Assembly (NCBI GenBank): GCA_023411555.1
Contig: JAEYOQ010000011.1
Coordinates: 124,001-188,000, forward strand
DNA from: Bacillota bacterium
GTDB taxonomy: Bacteria > Bacillota > Clostridia > Lachnospirales > Lachnospiraceae
Direction of reading: 5' to 3'
DNA length: 64,000 nt
In this document: piece after piece, positions 17,393 through 27,271 of the stretch
How positions within the stretch are numbered: the first letter of the stretch is position 1
Layout: each line of letters starts with the position of its first letter
Notes under the pieces: model-generated
Databases searched by the model: none
What the model saw: the letters and a program-made list of their open reading frames with translations, nothing else
What the model was told of the DNA's origin: nothing
Translations under genes and position numbers: made by a program

Positions 17393-17548
17393 TTAAAGGA
17401 CAGCTCCAGGGTGAAGACCATGTATTAATTGACCGTTATTGATAAACTGAACTCCATTGATCAATACATTCTCTATACCGGAAGACACTTTAATAAAGAT
17501 AGACGTAGGATGTTTCATAAATTCTTCTATTAGCTTGGGATTACTGTA
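17393..17548 (-). pseudogene. C-terminal remnant of an amidohydrolase (D-aminoacylase-like)
   Basis: On the minus strand, 51 codons end in TAA and read like the tail of an N-acyl-D-amino-acid deacylase or related amidohydrolase: YSNPKLIEEF near the start, then IENVLINGVQFINNG, and HPGAVL at the end. Upstream in the same frame the homology fades and a TAG stop appears. There is no start codon or ribosome site. The rest of this 465-bp gap (17380-17844) is AT-rich with a short ATCATGTAGTA repeat and no other gene. Confidence 0.45.
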
Positions 17549-17844
17549 CTTGTACTGTATTACCCGGGCTTTTCTATTGCCTTTTTGGCATTTCTATTTA
17601 TATAATCAATCAACCCTATCATCATGTAGTATCATCTAGTGGTGAATCCAATCATGTAGTACCCTAAACATTGCTTTTACCCATTGACCCATTGCTTTGA
17701 AAATATATATATCATTATATGGAAATAAATACCATATTGAAATCTTTAACATAACAAAAGATTTTTTGATTAGCGCATAGCTTTTCTCAAATTTTGGCTG
17801 TATAATTTAGGTGATTATTAAAGATAAGGAAGGGAAGGTAGGGT

Positions 17845-19290
17845 ATGAGGGATTTATATCAATTAGAAAGATCAACTCCGGAATTACAAGGAGTAAAATC
17901 AGAAGCTATCCTGGATTTTATTCAGGAGGCTGAGAAAATCAGAACACCTGACATGGGGCAGGACTTACACAGCTTTATACTTCTAAGACATGGCTATGTG
18001 ATAGCGGAGGGCTGGTGGGAGCCTTACAAGAGCGATGCTCCACACATGCTATTCTCCTTGAGTAAGAGCTTTACATCAACTGCCATTGGGTTTGCGGTGC
18101 AGGAAGGATTATTATCGGTTGAGGATACTGTAATATCCTATTTTAAAGAGGAATGTCCGGAGCCGGAGCCTAACCTGTCTAAAATGAGGATTAAGCATCT
18201 GTTGTCCATGAACACCGGTCATATTGTTGATACTACGGATTTCTTTTTCAGTAGAGAGGATGGGAATTGGGCCAAAGCCTTCCTTGAGGTTCCGGTAGAG
18301 AAGGAACCAGGAACACATTTCCTTTACAACACCGGTGCAACCTATATGCTTTCTGTTATTTTGCAAAGGCTTGCGGGAGAGAAGCTGATTGATTATCTGC
18401 AATCCAGACTTTTTGAACCCCTGAATATCTCAGGTGCTGCCTGGGATACCTGCCCTATGGGCTATAATACCGGGGGCTTCGGTTTAAGGGTTAAGACAGA
18501 AGATATCGCAAAATTCGGACAGTTCTATCTAGATAAGGGGAAGGTGAAGGACAAGCAGCTACTTGGAGAGGAATGGATCAACGAAGCAACCTCAATTCAA
18601 AGTGATAATTCTGTTAATGGATCTGGTGATTGGGGGCAGGGCTACGGCTATCAGTTTTGGCGATGCAGACATAAGGCATACCGGGGTGACGGTGCCTTTG
18701 GACAATACTGTATCATAATGCCAGACCAGGACGCAGTTTTAGCAATTACCGGAGGAATGAAGGATTTACAGAAGCCCTTGGAGCTCGTCTGGAACAAGCT
18801 TTTGCCGGGATTTATGGACAATGCACTGCCTGAATCAGAAGAATATGAGAGACTGAAGAATAAATTGATTTCTTTACAGCTTTTACAACCGGAAGGGAAA
18901 GAAAACTCCTCATTGGAAAGTGATATTCAGGGAAAGACCTACCGCCTGGAGCCCAATCCCTTAGGAGTTGATGAAATCTCATTATCGTTCAATTCGGAGA
19001 GCATCAGAATGAGTATGACCGAAGATGGGAACAGGTATGAATACTCGGTCGGGATTGGTCACTGGGCTATGAGTACCTATAACTTCCAAGGAAAGCAGGA
19101 GCCTGCAGCCTTTATTGGTTTCTGGGAGGATGACACAACCTTAGTAATAAAGGGAAGTCTCTTACAGACGCCCTTTGCCGGGAACTATCGGTTGCAGTTC
19201 AAAGGCAATGAATTGCATCTGGAGCAAAATATTAATGTTGGCTTTGAACAGACTCGGACTAACTGTGTCAAAGGTAACGCTGTATCTTAG
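17845..19290 (+). CDS. Beta-lactamase-fold serine hydrolase
   Basis: A 481-residue class C beta-lactamase/penicillin-binding-protein-fold hydrolase without a signal peptide, so probably cytoplasmic. The SxxK catalytic motif is in FSLSKSFTST (about residue 76), and YNTGATYM supplies the Tyr-x-Asn-type element. The C-terminal third (about 350-480) is a beta-rich extra domain common in esterase-type members. A substrate cannot be assigned. The ATG at 17845 has GGAAGG upstream, and TATAAT at 17801-17806 is a likely -10 box. It converges on the permease pair. Confidence 0.85.
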   Translation: MRDLYQLERSTPELQGVKSEAILDFIQEAEKIRTPDMGQDLHSFILLRHGYVIAEGWWEPYKSDAPHMLFSLSKSFTSTAIGFAVQEGLLSVEDTVISYFKEECPEPEPNLSKMRIKHLLSMNTGHIVDTTDFFFSREDGNWAKAFLEVPVEKEPGTHFLYNTGATYMLSVILQRLAGEKLIDYLQSRLFEPLNISGAAWDTCPMGYNTGGFGLRVKTEDIAKFGQFYLDKGKVKDKQLLGEEWINEATSIQSDNSVNGSGDWGQGYGYQFWRCRHKAYRGDGAFGQYCIIMPDQDAVLAITGGMKDLQKPLELVWNKLLPGFMDNALPESEEYERLKNKLISLQLLQPEGKENSSLESDIQGKTYRLEPNPLGVDEISLSFNSESIRMSMTEDGNRYEYSVGIGHWAMSTYNFQGKQEPAAFIGFWEDDTTLVIKGSLLQTPFAGNYRLQFKGNELHLEQNINVGFEQTRTNCVKGNAVS

Positions 19291-19305
19291 ATCTCAATTG
19301 GTGGT

Positions 19306-20097
19306 CTAACTGCCGGTACTTTGATAATGACATACGCCAAAGCGCCAGACAGCAAGAGATAGCTGTAAAAACACAATACTGGCCGGAAGGGACAAAAAAG
19401 CCATATAGTAGGGTTCGCCCCATCCAAAGACGGCTGCAGCAGGATAGTAGCTGATAAGCAACATTGGTACGAAAAAGGTGAACAGATAACGTAGGGGTCT
19501 TGGCATGTATTCTATAGGACAACGGGTAATCTGATAGCTGGCATTGGTAAAGATGTAGATCCAATCCAGAGCTTTAATGGTAAAGAAGGCAATCCCTGAG
19601 GTGAAGATAAACACACCAGCATAGATAAGGAAGCCGCTAAACAGAGCCACAAGAAGGGTCATAAAGTCAAGTAGGCTTAAGGAAGCTTTCATTTTATTGA
19701 TACACCAGACCATGGCACAACACCCGCTGACAACCCTTGCCAGCCGGTGTATATGAAAGTAACTACCGGCAACTTGAGCTACAAGAGATCTGGGACGCAG
19801 AAGCAGGCGGTCAAAATCTCCAGAACGGATCATTTTCCAGGGAAAGTAATCAAAGCCCCGAAAGAAGGTTTCGGCGAGACCAAAGCTTGTTACGGCTAAC
19901 GCGTAAATAAACAGTATTTTCTCGACAGTCCAGACACCGATACTACCAAAGCGAGAGAACATAAAGATAAGGCTGATTGGATCGGTGATCACTACAAAAA
20001 ATACTTGAAATATCATAAGCGGCCAACCCTTGTATTGCAGACCGGATAAGAAATTCATCTTAATATATTTCCAATATAATTTGAAATCTGATTTCAT
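19306..20097 (-). CDS. ABC-2 type permease, second of pair
   Basis: A 263-residue membrane protein with about six hydrophobic segments. The RSGDFDRLLLRPRS motif is typical of ABC-2 permeases of the DUF990 type, which work as a heterodimer with a partner permease and an ATPase. Such sets export small molecules or glycans; the cargo is unknown. It follows the first permease by 25 bases in one operon. No ATP-binding subunit is encoded beside it. Confidence 0.82.
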   Translation of the reverse strand: MKSDFKLYWKYIKMNFLSGLQYKGWPLMIFQVFFVVITDPISLIFMFSRFGSIGVWTVEKILFIYALAVTSFGLAETFFRGFDYFPWKMIRSGDFDRLLLRPRSLVAQVAGSYFHIHRLARVVSGCCAMVWCINKMKASLSLLDFMTLLVALFSGFLIYAGVFIFTSGIAFFTIKALDWIYIFTNASYQITRCPIEYMPRPLRYLFTFFVPMLLISYYPAAAVFGWGEPYYMAFLSLPASIVFLQLSLAVWRFGVCHYQSTGS

Positions 20098-20122
20098 AAA
20101 ACATCCTTTCTAAACCGACTCA

Positions 20123-20983
20123 TTATCCACCCTGGACGATGAGCCGGTTTATTTTCTTTGTGATTAGGAGTTTACCGAGCAGGATGAAAACCAAAGACCA
20201 GGCTAATTGTAAGCCTACTGCCCAGAGAATATTATCTGGAGATAAGGCTCCCAGATAAAAGCGAAGGGGAATATCCAGATATCCAGCGAAGGGCTGCAGC
20301 AATAAAAAGGGCTGAAGAAAATCAGGCCAAAGCTGTAAAGGAAGGTAACTACCGGACAGAACACTGCCGATTAGCATAATCATATAGGTCGGTCCGTCAC
20401 CCCAAGGAACGCTGAGCCGAATGACACAGACCAGAGTTCCATAGGCGGAACAAAGAAGGAATGCGCTAAAGGTAGAAAGAATAGTACAGAGCAATGCAGT
20501 CAAGGAGTCTGGGAGCATAAGCCCATAAGGGGCAGGTATCAGTAAGCTAACGATTAATATTATGGAGCCTCGCCAAAACAAGGGAACCAATCTGCCAGCC
20601 GCTACCTTGGCAAACCAATGCTGATAGAGATCCAGGGGACGGCAAAGCTCAAGGGATACATCACCACTTTGTATCTTTCCAAGGATATCGCTGTCAATAC
20701 TCAAGGGCTGCATTAGGAACATAATCTGTGCAAGCCAGATATAAGTGACAAGCTCCGGGAGGGGAAGACCGGCGGTTATCCCTGCTAAGGGGCGATTGGA
20801 GTAATGATAGAAGACAGAGCATACAATGATCTCGATATAGACCCAGAAGATGCTGATCGAGGCTCCGGCAAATGCGGCGAGACGATACTGAAAACCCTCT
20901 GCAGTCTTTATGCGAAAAATGGAAAGGTATGCTTTGGTTGTACTAAGAAACTGGTTAAGATATTTGGTCAGAATAGGTACCAC
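20123..20983 (-). CDS. ABC-2 type permease, first of pair
   Basis: A 286-residue membrane protein. IQSGDVSLELCRPLDLYQHWFAK is the counterpart of the partner's RSGD..LLRP motif and marks it as the other half of a DUF990-like permease heterodimer. About six membrane segments are visible. The proposed start is a GTG at 20983 with only a weak purine-rich site, so the N-terminus is uncertain. An ATPase gene would be expected directly upstream on this strand, but a 475-bp non-coding gap and a plus-strand gene occupy that place. Confidence 0.8.
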   Translation of the reverse strand: MVPILTKYLNQFLSTTKAYLSIFRIKTAEGFQYRLAAFAGASISIFWVYIEIIVCSVFYHYSNRPLAGITAGLPLPELVTYIWLAQIMFLMQPLSIDSDILGKIQSGDVSLELCRPLDLYQHWFAKVAAGRLVPLFWRGSIILIVSLLIPAPYGLMLPDSLTALLCTILSTFSAFLLCSAYGTLVCVIRLSVPWGDGPTYMIMLIGSVLSGSYLPLQLWPDFLQPFLLLQPFAGYLDIPLRFYLGALSPDNILWAVGLQLAWSLVFILLGKLLITKKINRLIVQGG

Positions 20984-21131
20984 CTCTTTCTTCTTGGTTG
21001 TTGATCAGTTGCTGCCTATCTATTCTAAGACCAAATAATTAATTTGTAAAATTTAACAACTTTCTTCGGATGAAAAGAATTACTTCTCAGGAGAACTAAG
21101 CTCATTATCTTTCATTATTACTATTTATTTC

Positions 21132-21160
21132 TTGACAAATTGGCATTTGCAGGCTATGAT
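21132..21160 (+). promoter_or_regulatory. Strong sigma-A promoter of a candidate small RNA
   Basis: TTGACA (21132-21137) and TATGAT (21155-21160), 17-base spacer. Confidence 0.75.
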
Positions 21161-21166
21161 ATATAT

Positions 21167-21246
21167 ACAATTTGAAATCAAAGATTGCAGGGTTCTCTAC
21201 TCTGTTGTCAAAATGTCGTCGGATAATAATATCCGGCGTTTTTTTT
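21167..21246 (+). ncRNA. Candidate 80-nt small RNA (or attenuated leader)
   Basis: A strong promoter is followed within about 80 bases by an intrinsic terminator (stem 21217-21224 with 21231-21238, then eight T). Between them a six-pair stem CAGGGT/ACTCTG (near 21188-21204) encloses TCTCT. No ORF fits. The next gene begins 213 bases later, so this could be either a free RNA or a leader that usually stops before the secreted-protein gene. I could not match it to a known riboswitch class. The remaining gap, 21247-21458, is AT-rich. Confidence 0.5.
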
Positions 21247-21458
21247 GCGTAAAACAAAATATCTTAAGATTTTATAAAAATTTATAAAAACTATCACAAG
21301 ATATGGTAAAGTTGTCGATATATCACTTGAAATGCATTATTATACCATGGAAAGGCTTGCCTGAGACTTGTCCTGTGGAAAAAGATGTATTACAATGGGA
21401 TAGATGAGTACAGTGCGGTACAATAATTTATCGAATAAAGAAAGGTTAAGGAAGAAAT

Positions 21459-23810
21459 ATGCGTGCAGACAAAAATAAAGCGACAGATTTTCGCAGGATT
21501 TTGGGGTTAACTTCAACTCTTATTTTGATGCTGGTATTCATTTCTGTGATGCCTAAGCAGGCAAAGGCTGCATCGAGCATCCAGGTAAAGGAAATCAATT
21601 ATCGGAACAGTACCATTACCTTACAGCTGAACGAAGGTGATACAGCAGTATACTTCTCCGATTCATCGAAAAAAACCTGGGAGGAAGTACCGGGTACGAT
21701 ACAAAGTAATAAGACGGTGACAATGGATATATCCTGGATATCGGCTGCAAGTAATTATGTTCTAAACTTCAAAGGTAATAGTTCTACTTCAGTTGTATCT
21801 GTTACGATACCAAAGCAGGCCAGTAATTTTAGTGCTACCTTTAATAAGATAAAAGGGACGACTACCTTTAAGAATGCTGGGAATCGTAGCGTTGAGTGGA
21901 GGAAGAAGGGCAGTACAATCTGGAAAGTAGTAGATAATAATACGATTGCTTCTGAATTAAGTCTTTTATATTCCAATGGTGCAACGGTTTATTTCAGACT
22001 TGCTCCTGTGAACGGAACAGGGACAAGCAATGTCGGCTTTCGTCCTAGTAAGGAGATTTCCATTACGATTCCGAAGAGACCGTCAGCTCCTAATGTTACG
22101 ATTAACGGCTCCAAATTCACTATAGAGGTAAAAAAAGGAATGGCTTACCGTACCATGAATAAGGATGGCTCTGCTAGTGAATGGATTACGGTAGCTAGTA
22201 ATACAGATTTACTCTTAAAGAATATTGCTCCAAGTGTCCTATATAATGCAACTTCGGTAACGTCGTCTGCTATCACAATGCAGTTTCGAAACAATGCCAC
22301 AAGCACAGCATTAATGTCTAAGACTGGCTCTGTTACGATACCGGTTCAAGAAGGGCCTCCTAGCATGGATACCTATGGCATCTCCTTGAACTACACAAGC
22401 TCCAGTTCAGTGTCACTTCAGGTGAAGGCAGCCAACAGTAAGGTGCCTTTTGAGTATACTGTGGTGAATGAAGGAGGCGAATTGAATTATCAGACAGCAA
22501 GCTGGACAGCGATTACCTCAAGTACGGCCATAACTCTGGATAATAAAGCAGCTAAGACAGGCAGTCATATCTATGTTCGCAAGAAATCAGTAGGTACCTT
22601 GGCAGATGCGGATTTTGCCCTTGCTTCTGCAGAGGTTGATGTTACCGGAGCAGCTGGTATCTCTTATCCGGGGGTACCGACACCGACAACATTAACTACT
22701 TTGATAACAACAGCGGGCCTATGCAAGACAAGTAAGACCTCCAGCTATCTGACCTTTAGCTTATATAGTGCTACCTCAACTACAGTATCCTCCATCAGCT
22801 TCATGGATACCTATGGCATTAACAGAGGTTCTGTAACCAGTAAGAGTACGGTAGCAAAGAATCCGAACAGCATCAGCAATTCGGATAAATACATCATTAC
22901 AACGAGTATAACCTCTACTGAGAGTATTGATAAAATAACAGAGGAAGTATTATATGCTAAGATGACCTTAGCGAATTCCGATGTAATTACCAGCACTGCC
23001 AACGCAGGAGTATTATTATACCTCTATCCGAAGACCACGGTGAATAATCCAAAGGAAAAGGATTATACAACAAGCTTCAAGCGAGTGTATCTGTCCAATA
23101 CGGCTGATGATGCTACAAGCTTCAAGTTCCGCCTGGATCTGGGAACCGTTAATGTGATTGATACTACAGAGGTAGGAAAATACACTTCTACACCGACAGC
23201 AATCAGTTCCATGAAATATGACGACTACACACTAAATCCGGGATCGGATTATTCGGTAGTATACGGATCCTATGTTAACGAAGAAGGGGATACGATAGCA
23301 ACTGCTACTGTTACAGTAAATGTAGCAGCCTTTGAGAGCTCCTCCCTAATTGATGTTACCGATAAAGCGGCTCCACTGGAGATTTATCTGAATAATAAAG
23401 AGGTTCTAGACGAGGAGATTAATATCACACTGGCAAATACAGCTACCTTAAAGGATGTGCCTATAGCCTGGTCCATAACCGAGGGAAGCTTAAAGGAAAC
23501 TACAACCCAAGTAGTGACTAATCCGGATAAAACGACATCTACGGTGACAGAAGAAGTAATTACATATACCTTAGAGCTTAATATATTTGACAGTAATTAT
23601 AGTGTAAGTATAGCAGATGTGACCTGGGGTGGTTCCTCCATCTTCGGTTCGGCAAAGATTTCAGGTGGTAAGGCAACTATTTATCTATCCAATGCTAAGA
23701 TAAATAAGCTGACAACTGATTCTACGACCACCAATAATGTGGTTATCACACTAAGCAATGGATTTACAATCCGTACAGGCTGCAAACTAACCATCTTAAA
23801 TGCGTCATAA
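21459..23810 (+). CDS. Large secreted beta-rich surface protein (paralogue A)
   Basis: A 783-residue exported protein of unknown function. The signal peptide ends near AKAASS (about residue 38-41). The mature protein is Ser/Thr-rich and dominated by beta-strand patterns. Its first roughly 330 residues align by eye with the next gene: VKEINYRNSTITLQL, a FDISW/MDISW block, (V/I)TIPKQ, EWRK, GxxNVGFRPSKE and (I)TIP motifs occur in the same order. The C-terminal half has no counterpart there. It lacks Cys and an LPxTG sorting motif, so attachment may depend on the SLH protein downstream. AAAGAAAGG precedes the ATG. Confidence 0.8.
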   Translation: MRADKNKATDFRRILGLTSTLILMLVFISVMPKQAKAASSIQVKEINYRNSTITLQLNEGDTAVYFSDSSKKTWEEVPGTIQSNKTVTMDISWISAASNYVLNFKGNSSTSVVSVTIPKQASNFSATFNKIKGTTTFKNAGNRSVEWRKKGSTIWKVVDNNTIASELSLLYSNGATVYFRLAPVNGTGTSNVGFRPSKEISITIPKRPSAPNVTINGSKFTIEVKKGMAYRTMNKDGSASEWITVASNTDLLLKNIAPSVLYNATSVTSSAITMQFRNNATSTALMSKTGSVTIPVQEGPPSMDTYGISLNYTSSSSVSLQVKAANSKVPFEYTVVNEGGELNYQTASWTAITSSTAITLDNKAAKTGSHIYVRKKSVGTLADADFALASAEVDVTGAAGISYPGVPTPTTLTTLITTAGLCKTSKTSSYLTFSLYSATSTTVSSISFMDTYGINRGSVTSKSTVAKNPNSISNSDKYIITTSITSTESIDKITEEVLYAKMTLANSDVITSTANAGVLLYLYPKTTVNNPKEKDYTTSFKRVYLSNTADDATSFKFRLDLGTVNVIDTTEVGKYTSTPTAISSMKYDDYTLNPGSDYSVVYGSYVNEEGDTIATATVTVNVAAFESSSLIDVTDKAAPLEIYLNNKEVLDEEINITLANTATLKDVPIAWSITEGSLKETTTQVVTNPDKTTSTVTEEVITYTLELNIFDSNYSVSIADVTWGGSSIFGSAKISGGKATIYLSNAKINKLTTDSTTTNNVVITLSNGFTIRTGCKLTILNAS

Positions 23811-23836
23811 CCGAGTTTTATTGGAGGACTAATAAT

Positions 23837-25009
23837 ATGAAATATAAACTAAGATATTTATTCTTTTTAATCTGCATCTTGTTCCTGATAATGCCGACCC
23901 AAAACGCATTTGCTTCGGAAGCAGCAATATCCTTTGGTAAGGTTAATTATGAGGAGCTGACCTTGCAGGTGTTTAATAACAATAATACAATTGTATATTA
24001 TTCCACTGATAATTCTACCTGGTCGGAGATTGAAGGTGGGTATGACAATACAGCAAAGGCATATACCTTTGATATATCCTGGGTGTCCGTTACCGCTGAT
24101 GTGACCTTATATTTTAAAGGTGACCTTGTGAAGACTGTGAAGTCAATCACTCTTCCAAAGCAGAATTCCTCTATCAATGTGGAATATGATAAGGTGGAGG
24201 GTGAGTTTACCTTCACTGAAGCCGAAGAAGCGGATAGCTTTGAATGGAGAAAGACTACCGATTATTATTGGAATACAGTTAGCTTTGATGAAACCTCAAC
24301 CAGCTATAAGAGCTTTTTGTCAACGATGGAGAACCTTCGTGTTAAGGGAGCTAAGTTAGTGTTTCGAACACCGCAGGTGGTCGGAAAAGGCTCTGGTGAT
24401 GTGGGGATGCGACCAAGTACGGAAGTTAACATAACAATTCCGGCACGAGGTGCAGCGCCTACCGTCAAGGTAAACGCCTCAAAGTTAACCTTAAATACCA
24501 CGAAGACAATTGAATATTATGACGCTACAGGTGGTTTTTGGATTGAATGTGATGGTACTATGACAATTGAGGATATCGCACCTAAGGCTTTGTATGAAAA
24601 AGGTGGAAACAGTGTGACCCTCCTGCTTAGAAAATCAGCAACGAAATCGGCCCCTTATTCTAAGACACAGAAGCTGGTTATTCCTGGACAGACAGCAAAG
24701 CTGACAATCGGGGGAAGCTCCAGCGATGTTACCTACTACTATGTTAATTCTAAATTGGTAATGCAATTTAATAAAGCATCTACAACCAATCTATATGAAT
24801 ATACTATTGTCAGAGAAGGAAATGAGTTTAACCTAGCAAAGGCAAGCTGGAAAACGGTTAACTCCTCCAAGCTGATGACAATCGCAAAAACAACAGCACC
24901 AAGCGGTTGTACAATTTATGTACGAAAGAAAGGTACAGATGAAAATACATCAAAAAAGATATCTTTAGTACTACCCTCAGCCATTAACAGCTTTACAGTA
25001 ACCTATTAG
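23837..25009 (+). CDS. Secreted beta-rich surface protein (paralogue B)
   Basis: A 390-residue exported protein with a signal peptide (LRYLFFLICILFLIMP, cleavage near AFASEA). It repeats the motif order of the preceding gene: FGKVNYEELTLQVF, FDISWVS, ITLPKQ, FEWRKTT, GDVGMRPSTEVNITIP and LRKSATKSAPYSKTQKLVIP. It is therefore a shorter paralogue from tandem duplication. A GGAGGA site precedes the ATG and only 26 bases separate the two genes. It ends just before a strong terminator. Function unknown; a surface or matrix role is inferred from export and composition. Confidence 0.8.
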   Translation: MKYKLRYLFFLICILFLIMPTQNAFASEAAISFGKVNYEELTLQVFNNNNTIVYYSTDNSTWSEIEGGYDNTAKAYTFDISWVSVTADVTLYFKGDLVKTVKSITLPKQNSSINVEYDKVEGEFTFTEAEEADSFEWRKTTDYYWNTVSFDETSTSYKSFLSTMENLRVKGAKLVFRTPQVVGKGSGDVGMRPSTEVNITIPARGAAPTVKVNASKLTLNTTKTIEYYDATGGFWIECDGTMTIEDIAPKALYEKGGNSVTLLLRKSATKSAPYSKTQKLVIPGQTAKLTIGGSSSDVTYYYVNSKLVMQFNKASTTNLYEYTIVREGNEFNLAKASWKTVNSSKLMTIAKTTAPSGCTIYVRKKGTDENTSKKISLVLPSAINSFTVTY

Positions 25010-25056
25010 TGGTATATTCGTAATTAATTACATAGTCATTCATATTCTTACAGGGA

Positions 25057-25098
25057 AAAGCCGGCTTCATCTTAATCACGAGATGGGGCCGGTTTTTT
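25057..25098 (+). terminator. Intrinsic terminator after the paralogue pair
   Basis: A 15-bp stem (AAGCCGGCTTCATCT with its G-T-tolerant complement) followed by TTTTTT. Confidence 0.85.
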
Positions 25099-25220
25099 GT
25101 GCCGCTTTGGTATATTTAATCAGCATGGTATGGGAAGGAGAACGCTAATATACCGGATACATGCCGATTTGGGTATTAATTTTATATAATTTTTATACAT
25201 ATCGTAAAATCCCTCACAAT

Positions 25221-25250
25221 TTGAACACAGAAATTTCATGGATTTATATT
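25221..25250 (+). promoter_or_regulatory. Likely promoter of the SLH/export operon
   Basis: TTGAAC (25221-25226) and TATATT (25245-25250), 18-base spacer, about 100 bases before the SLH gene. The rest of the 339-bp gap holds the preceding terminator and AT-rich sequence. Confidence 0.45.
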
Positions 25251-25348
25251 AGAATTAATGGTAAAGGTAACATTTTATGTTATATAGCACAGAAGGTACC
25301 AGTATGGTTGGTTACACCTTCATAGAATAACGATAAAGGAGAAGGAAT

Positions 25349-27223
25349 ATGCGAAAAGGAATAGCTTTTATGTTAATTACAGTGATGGTACTGTCATTGG
25401 GGGTTCCCGGAACAGGATTAAAGCAGACATATGCCGCTACGAATGCCCAAAAGGTTATTGACGCACTGGACATCATGGTAACGGATAAGGGGAAAATCAG
25501 CACAGATGCTACCCAAATCACAAGAGCACAATATGCTCAGCTTCTAGTGAATATGTCCTCCCTGAAGGATACTGTTGCAGTATCAAGTAATGTATCGTTA
25601 TTTAGCGATGTCTCAAAAAAGCATTGGGCTGCAGGTTACATAAAGACAGCAGTAACAAACGAGTGGATGTACGGTTATCTGAACGGAAGCTTCAAACCGG
25701 ATCAAGGTGTTACCCTGATTGAGGCTATAACAGGAGTTCTTAAGCTATTAGGATATACCGATAGTGATGTCGCAGGGAATGTAACTGCCAATAAGATGGC
25801 ATTATATAAAGCTAAGAAACTACATAGCAATGTATCGATAACACAAAAAAATGCTAAGCTTGATTACAGCAGCTGCGTCAATCTTTTTTACAATGTATTG
25901 AATGCGAAAACCAAGGATGGAAAAGTATATGCTGAGCTACTGGGCTATTCTTTGGACGGAAGCGATGAGCTGGATTATCTATCAGTCGTAAATACCAATA
26001 CAAAAGGCCCCATTATCGCTATGGACAACTGGGTTTCTAAGCTGCCATTTACTACCGCAGAAGCAACCTATTACAGAAACGATGTAAAATGCACCTACGC
26101 TGATATCGGTAGGTATGATGTCATATATTATTCGGAAAGCTCCAAGATAGTATGGGCCTATGATAGGAAGGTAACAGGAGTCCTGAGTGCAATCAGCCCT
26201 GACCTTATTAATCCTACTTCAGTTACCGTTGCTGGTGGAACCTATAGCTTTGAGACAAGTGAAGCAACGCAGGTATTCTCTTCCGTAGGTACCATAGCTA
26301 AGGGTGATATTGTAACTTTACTTCTTGGTAAGAATAATACAGTTGCAGGTGTATTAACCTCGGATCAGTATGATACGACAATAATAGGTATCGTATTAAG
26401 CACCGGAACTCATAGAGTAGAGGGGGCTAATGGTATTTATAAGAATACAAGCTATGCCACCATTGTTGATGCAGAAGGCAATCAATATGAACAGGACTAT
26501 GATGACAGCAAACTATATCTTACAGCAGATGATATTATCATTGTAAGATACGAGGATGGCAATGTGACGGTGAAAGAGGTTGAGAGAGGTTCAGCGCGTT
26601 TATATGATGCAACCTTCAATAGCACAGGAAATTATCTGGGAAGCAAGAAATTGGCATCGGATGTAAAAATACTTGATTATAGTAATGGAGAGTATATCAA
26701 AGTATATCCGGTGCGACTTGCTGGTATGACACTCCTTGATAGCAGGCTGATGTATTATGATACCAATGTAGCTGGAGAGATTGATACTCTGTTTTTAAAT
26801 AATGCTACCGGAGATCTTGATAAATATGGCATATTCACCGGAATCACTGCAGCGAATAATTCAAGCTCTTATAATTATATTATAGACGGAACAGCCGGTA
26901 CTCTGAGTAAGTCGAATCTTAGCGAGCTCTCTTTAACAGAAGGACCAACTGGCTTTAGCTATATGAATAACCAAATCACAAAAACCTATGCGCTTACAGG
27001 AGTTGTGGTTGATGATATCGGTATAACGACAATGGCCTCGGTAGATAAGAAGTATCCGATAGCGGAAAAGCTGAGTGTATATTACTTATCGGATAACAAA
27101 TATACCATAACTACTCTGGATAAGATTAAGGACCTGTCAAAATATAAGGTTACAGCATACCTTGACAAGGCAACTACGTTAGGTGGTAGAGTGCGTGTTG
27201 TTGTTGCTGAGAGCATTAAATAA
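25349..27223 (+). CDS. S-layer homology (SLH) domain surface protein
   Basis: A 624-residue exported protein. The signal peptide ends near TYAATN. SLH-type repeats follow: QITRAQYAQLLVNM, then FSDVSKKHWAAGYIKTAVTNEWMYGYLNGSFKPD and the following helix (roughly residues 50-200). SLH domains bind pyruvylated secondary wall polymers. The large C-terminal part (about 210-624) is beta-rich with no family recognised. AAAGGAGAAGG upstream supports the ATG. It is followed closely by the HlyD/MacB set, which suggests an envelope function shared with that transporter. Confidence 0.85.
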   Translation: MRKGIAFMLITVMVLSLGVPGTGLKQTYAATNAQKVIDALDIMVTDKGKISTDATQITRAQYAQLLVNMSSLKDTVAVSSNVSLFSDVSKKHWAAGYIKTAVTNEWMYGYLNGSFKPDQGVTLIEAITGVLKLLGYTDSDVAGNVTANKMALYKAKKLHSNVSITQKNAKLDYSSCVNLFYNVLNAKTKDGKVYAELLGYSLDGSDELDYLSVVNTNTKGPIIAMDNWVSKLPFTTAEATYYRNDVKCTYADIGRYDVIYYSESSKIVWAYDRKVTGVLSAISPDLINPTSVTVAGGTYSFETSEATQVFSSVGTIAKGDIVTLLLGKNNTVAGVLTSDQYDTTIIGIVLSTGTHRVEGANGIYKNTSYATIVDAEGNQYEQDYDDSKLYLTADDIIIVRYEDGNVTVKEVERGSARLYDATFNSTGNYLGSKKLASDVKILDYSNGEYIKVYPVRLAGMTLLDSRLMYYDTNVAGEIDTLFLNNATGDLDKYGIFTGITAANNSSSYNYIIDGTAGTLSKSNLSELSLTEGPTGFSYMNNQITKTYALTGVVVDDIGITTMASVDKKYPIAEKLSVYYLSDNKYTITTLDKIKDLSKYKVTAYLDKATTLGGRVRVVVAESIK

Positions 27224-27271
27224 CTTGATGGTAACCTTTGTAATAGAGCAAATGCCATAATGGAGGAAGAT

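Noticed and set aside
21167..21246. PreQ1 or purine riboswitch
   Set aside because: A GGGTTC stretch drew attention, but the pseudoknot A-rich tail of preQ1 and the conserved purine core were not found, and no matching transport or biosynthesis gene follows.
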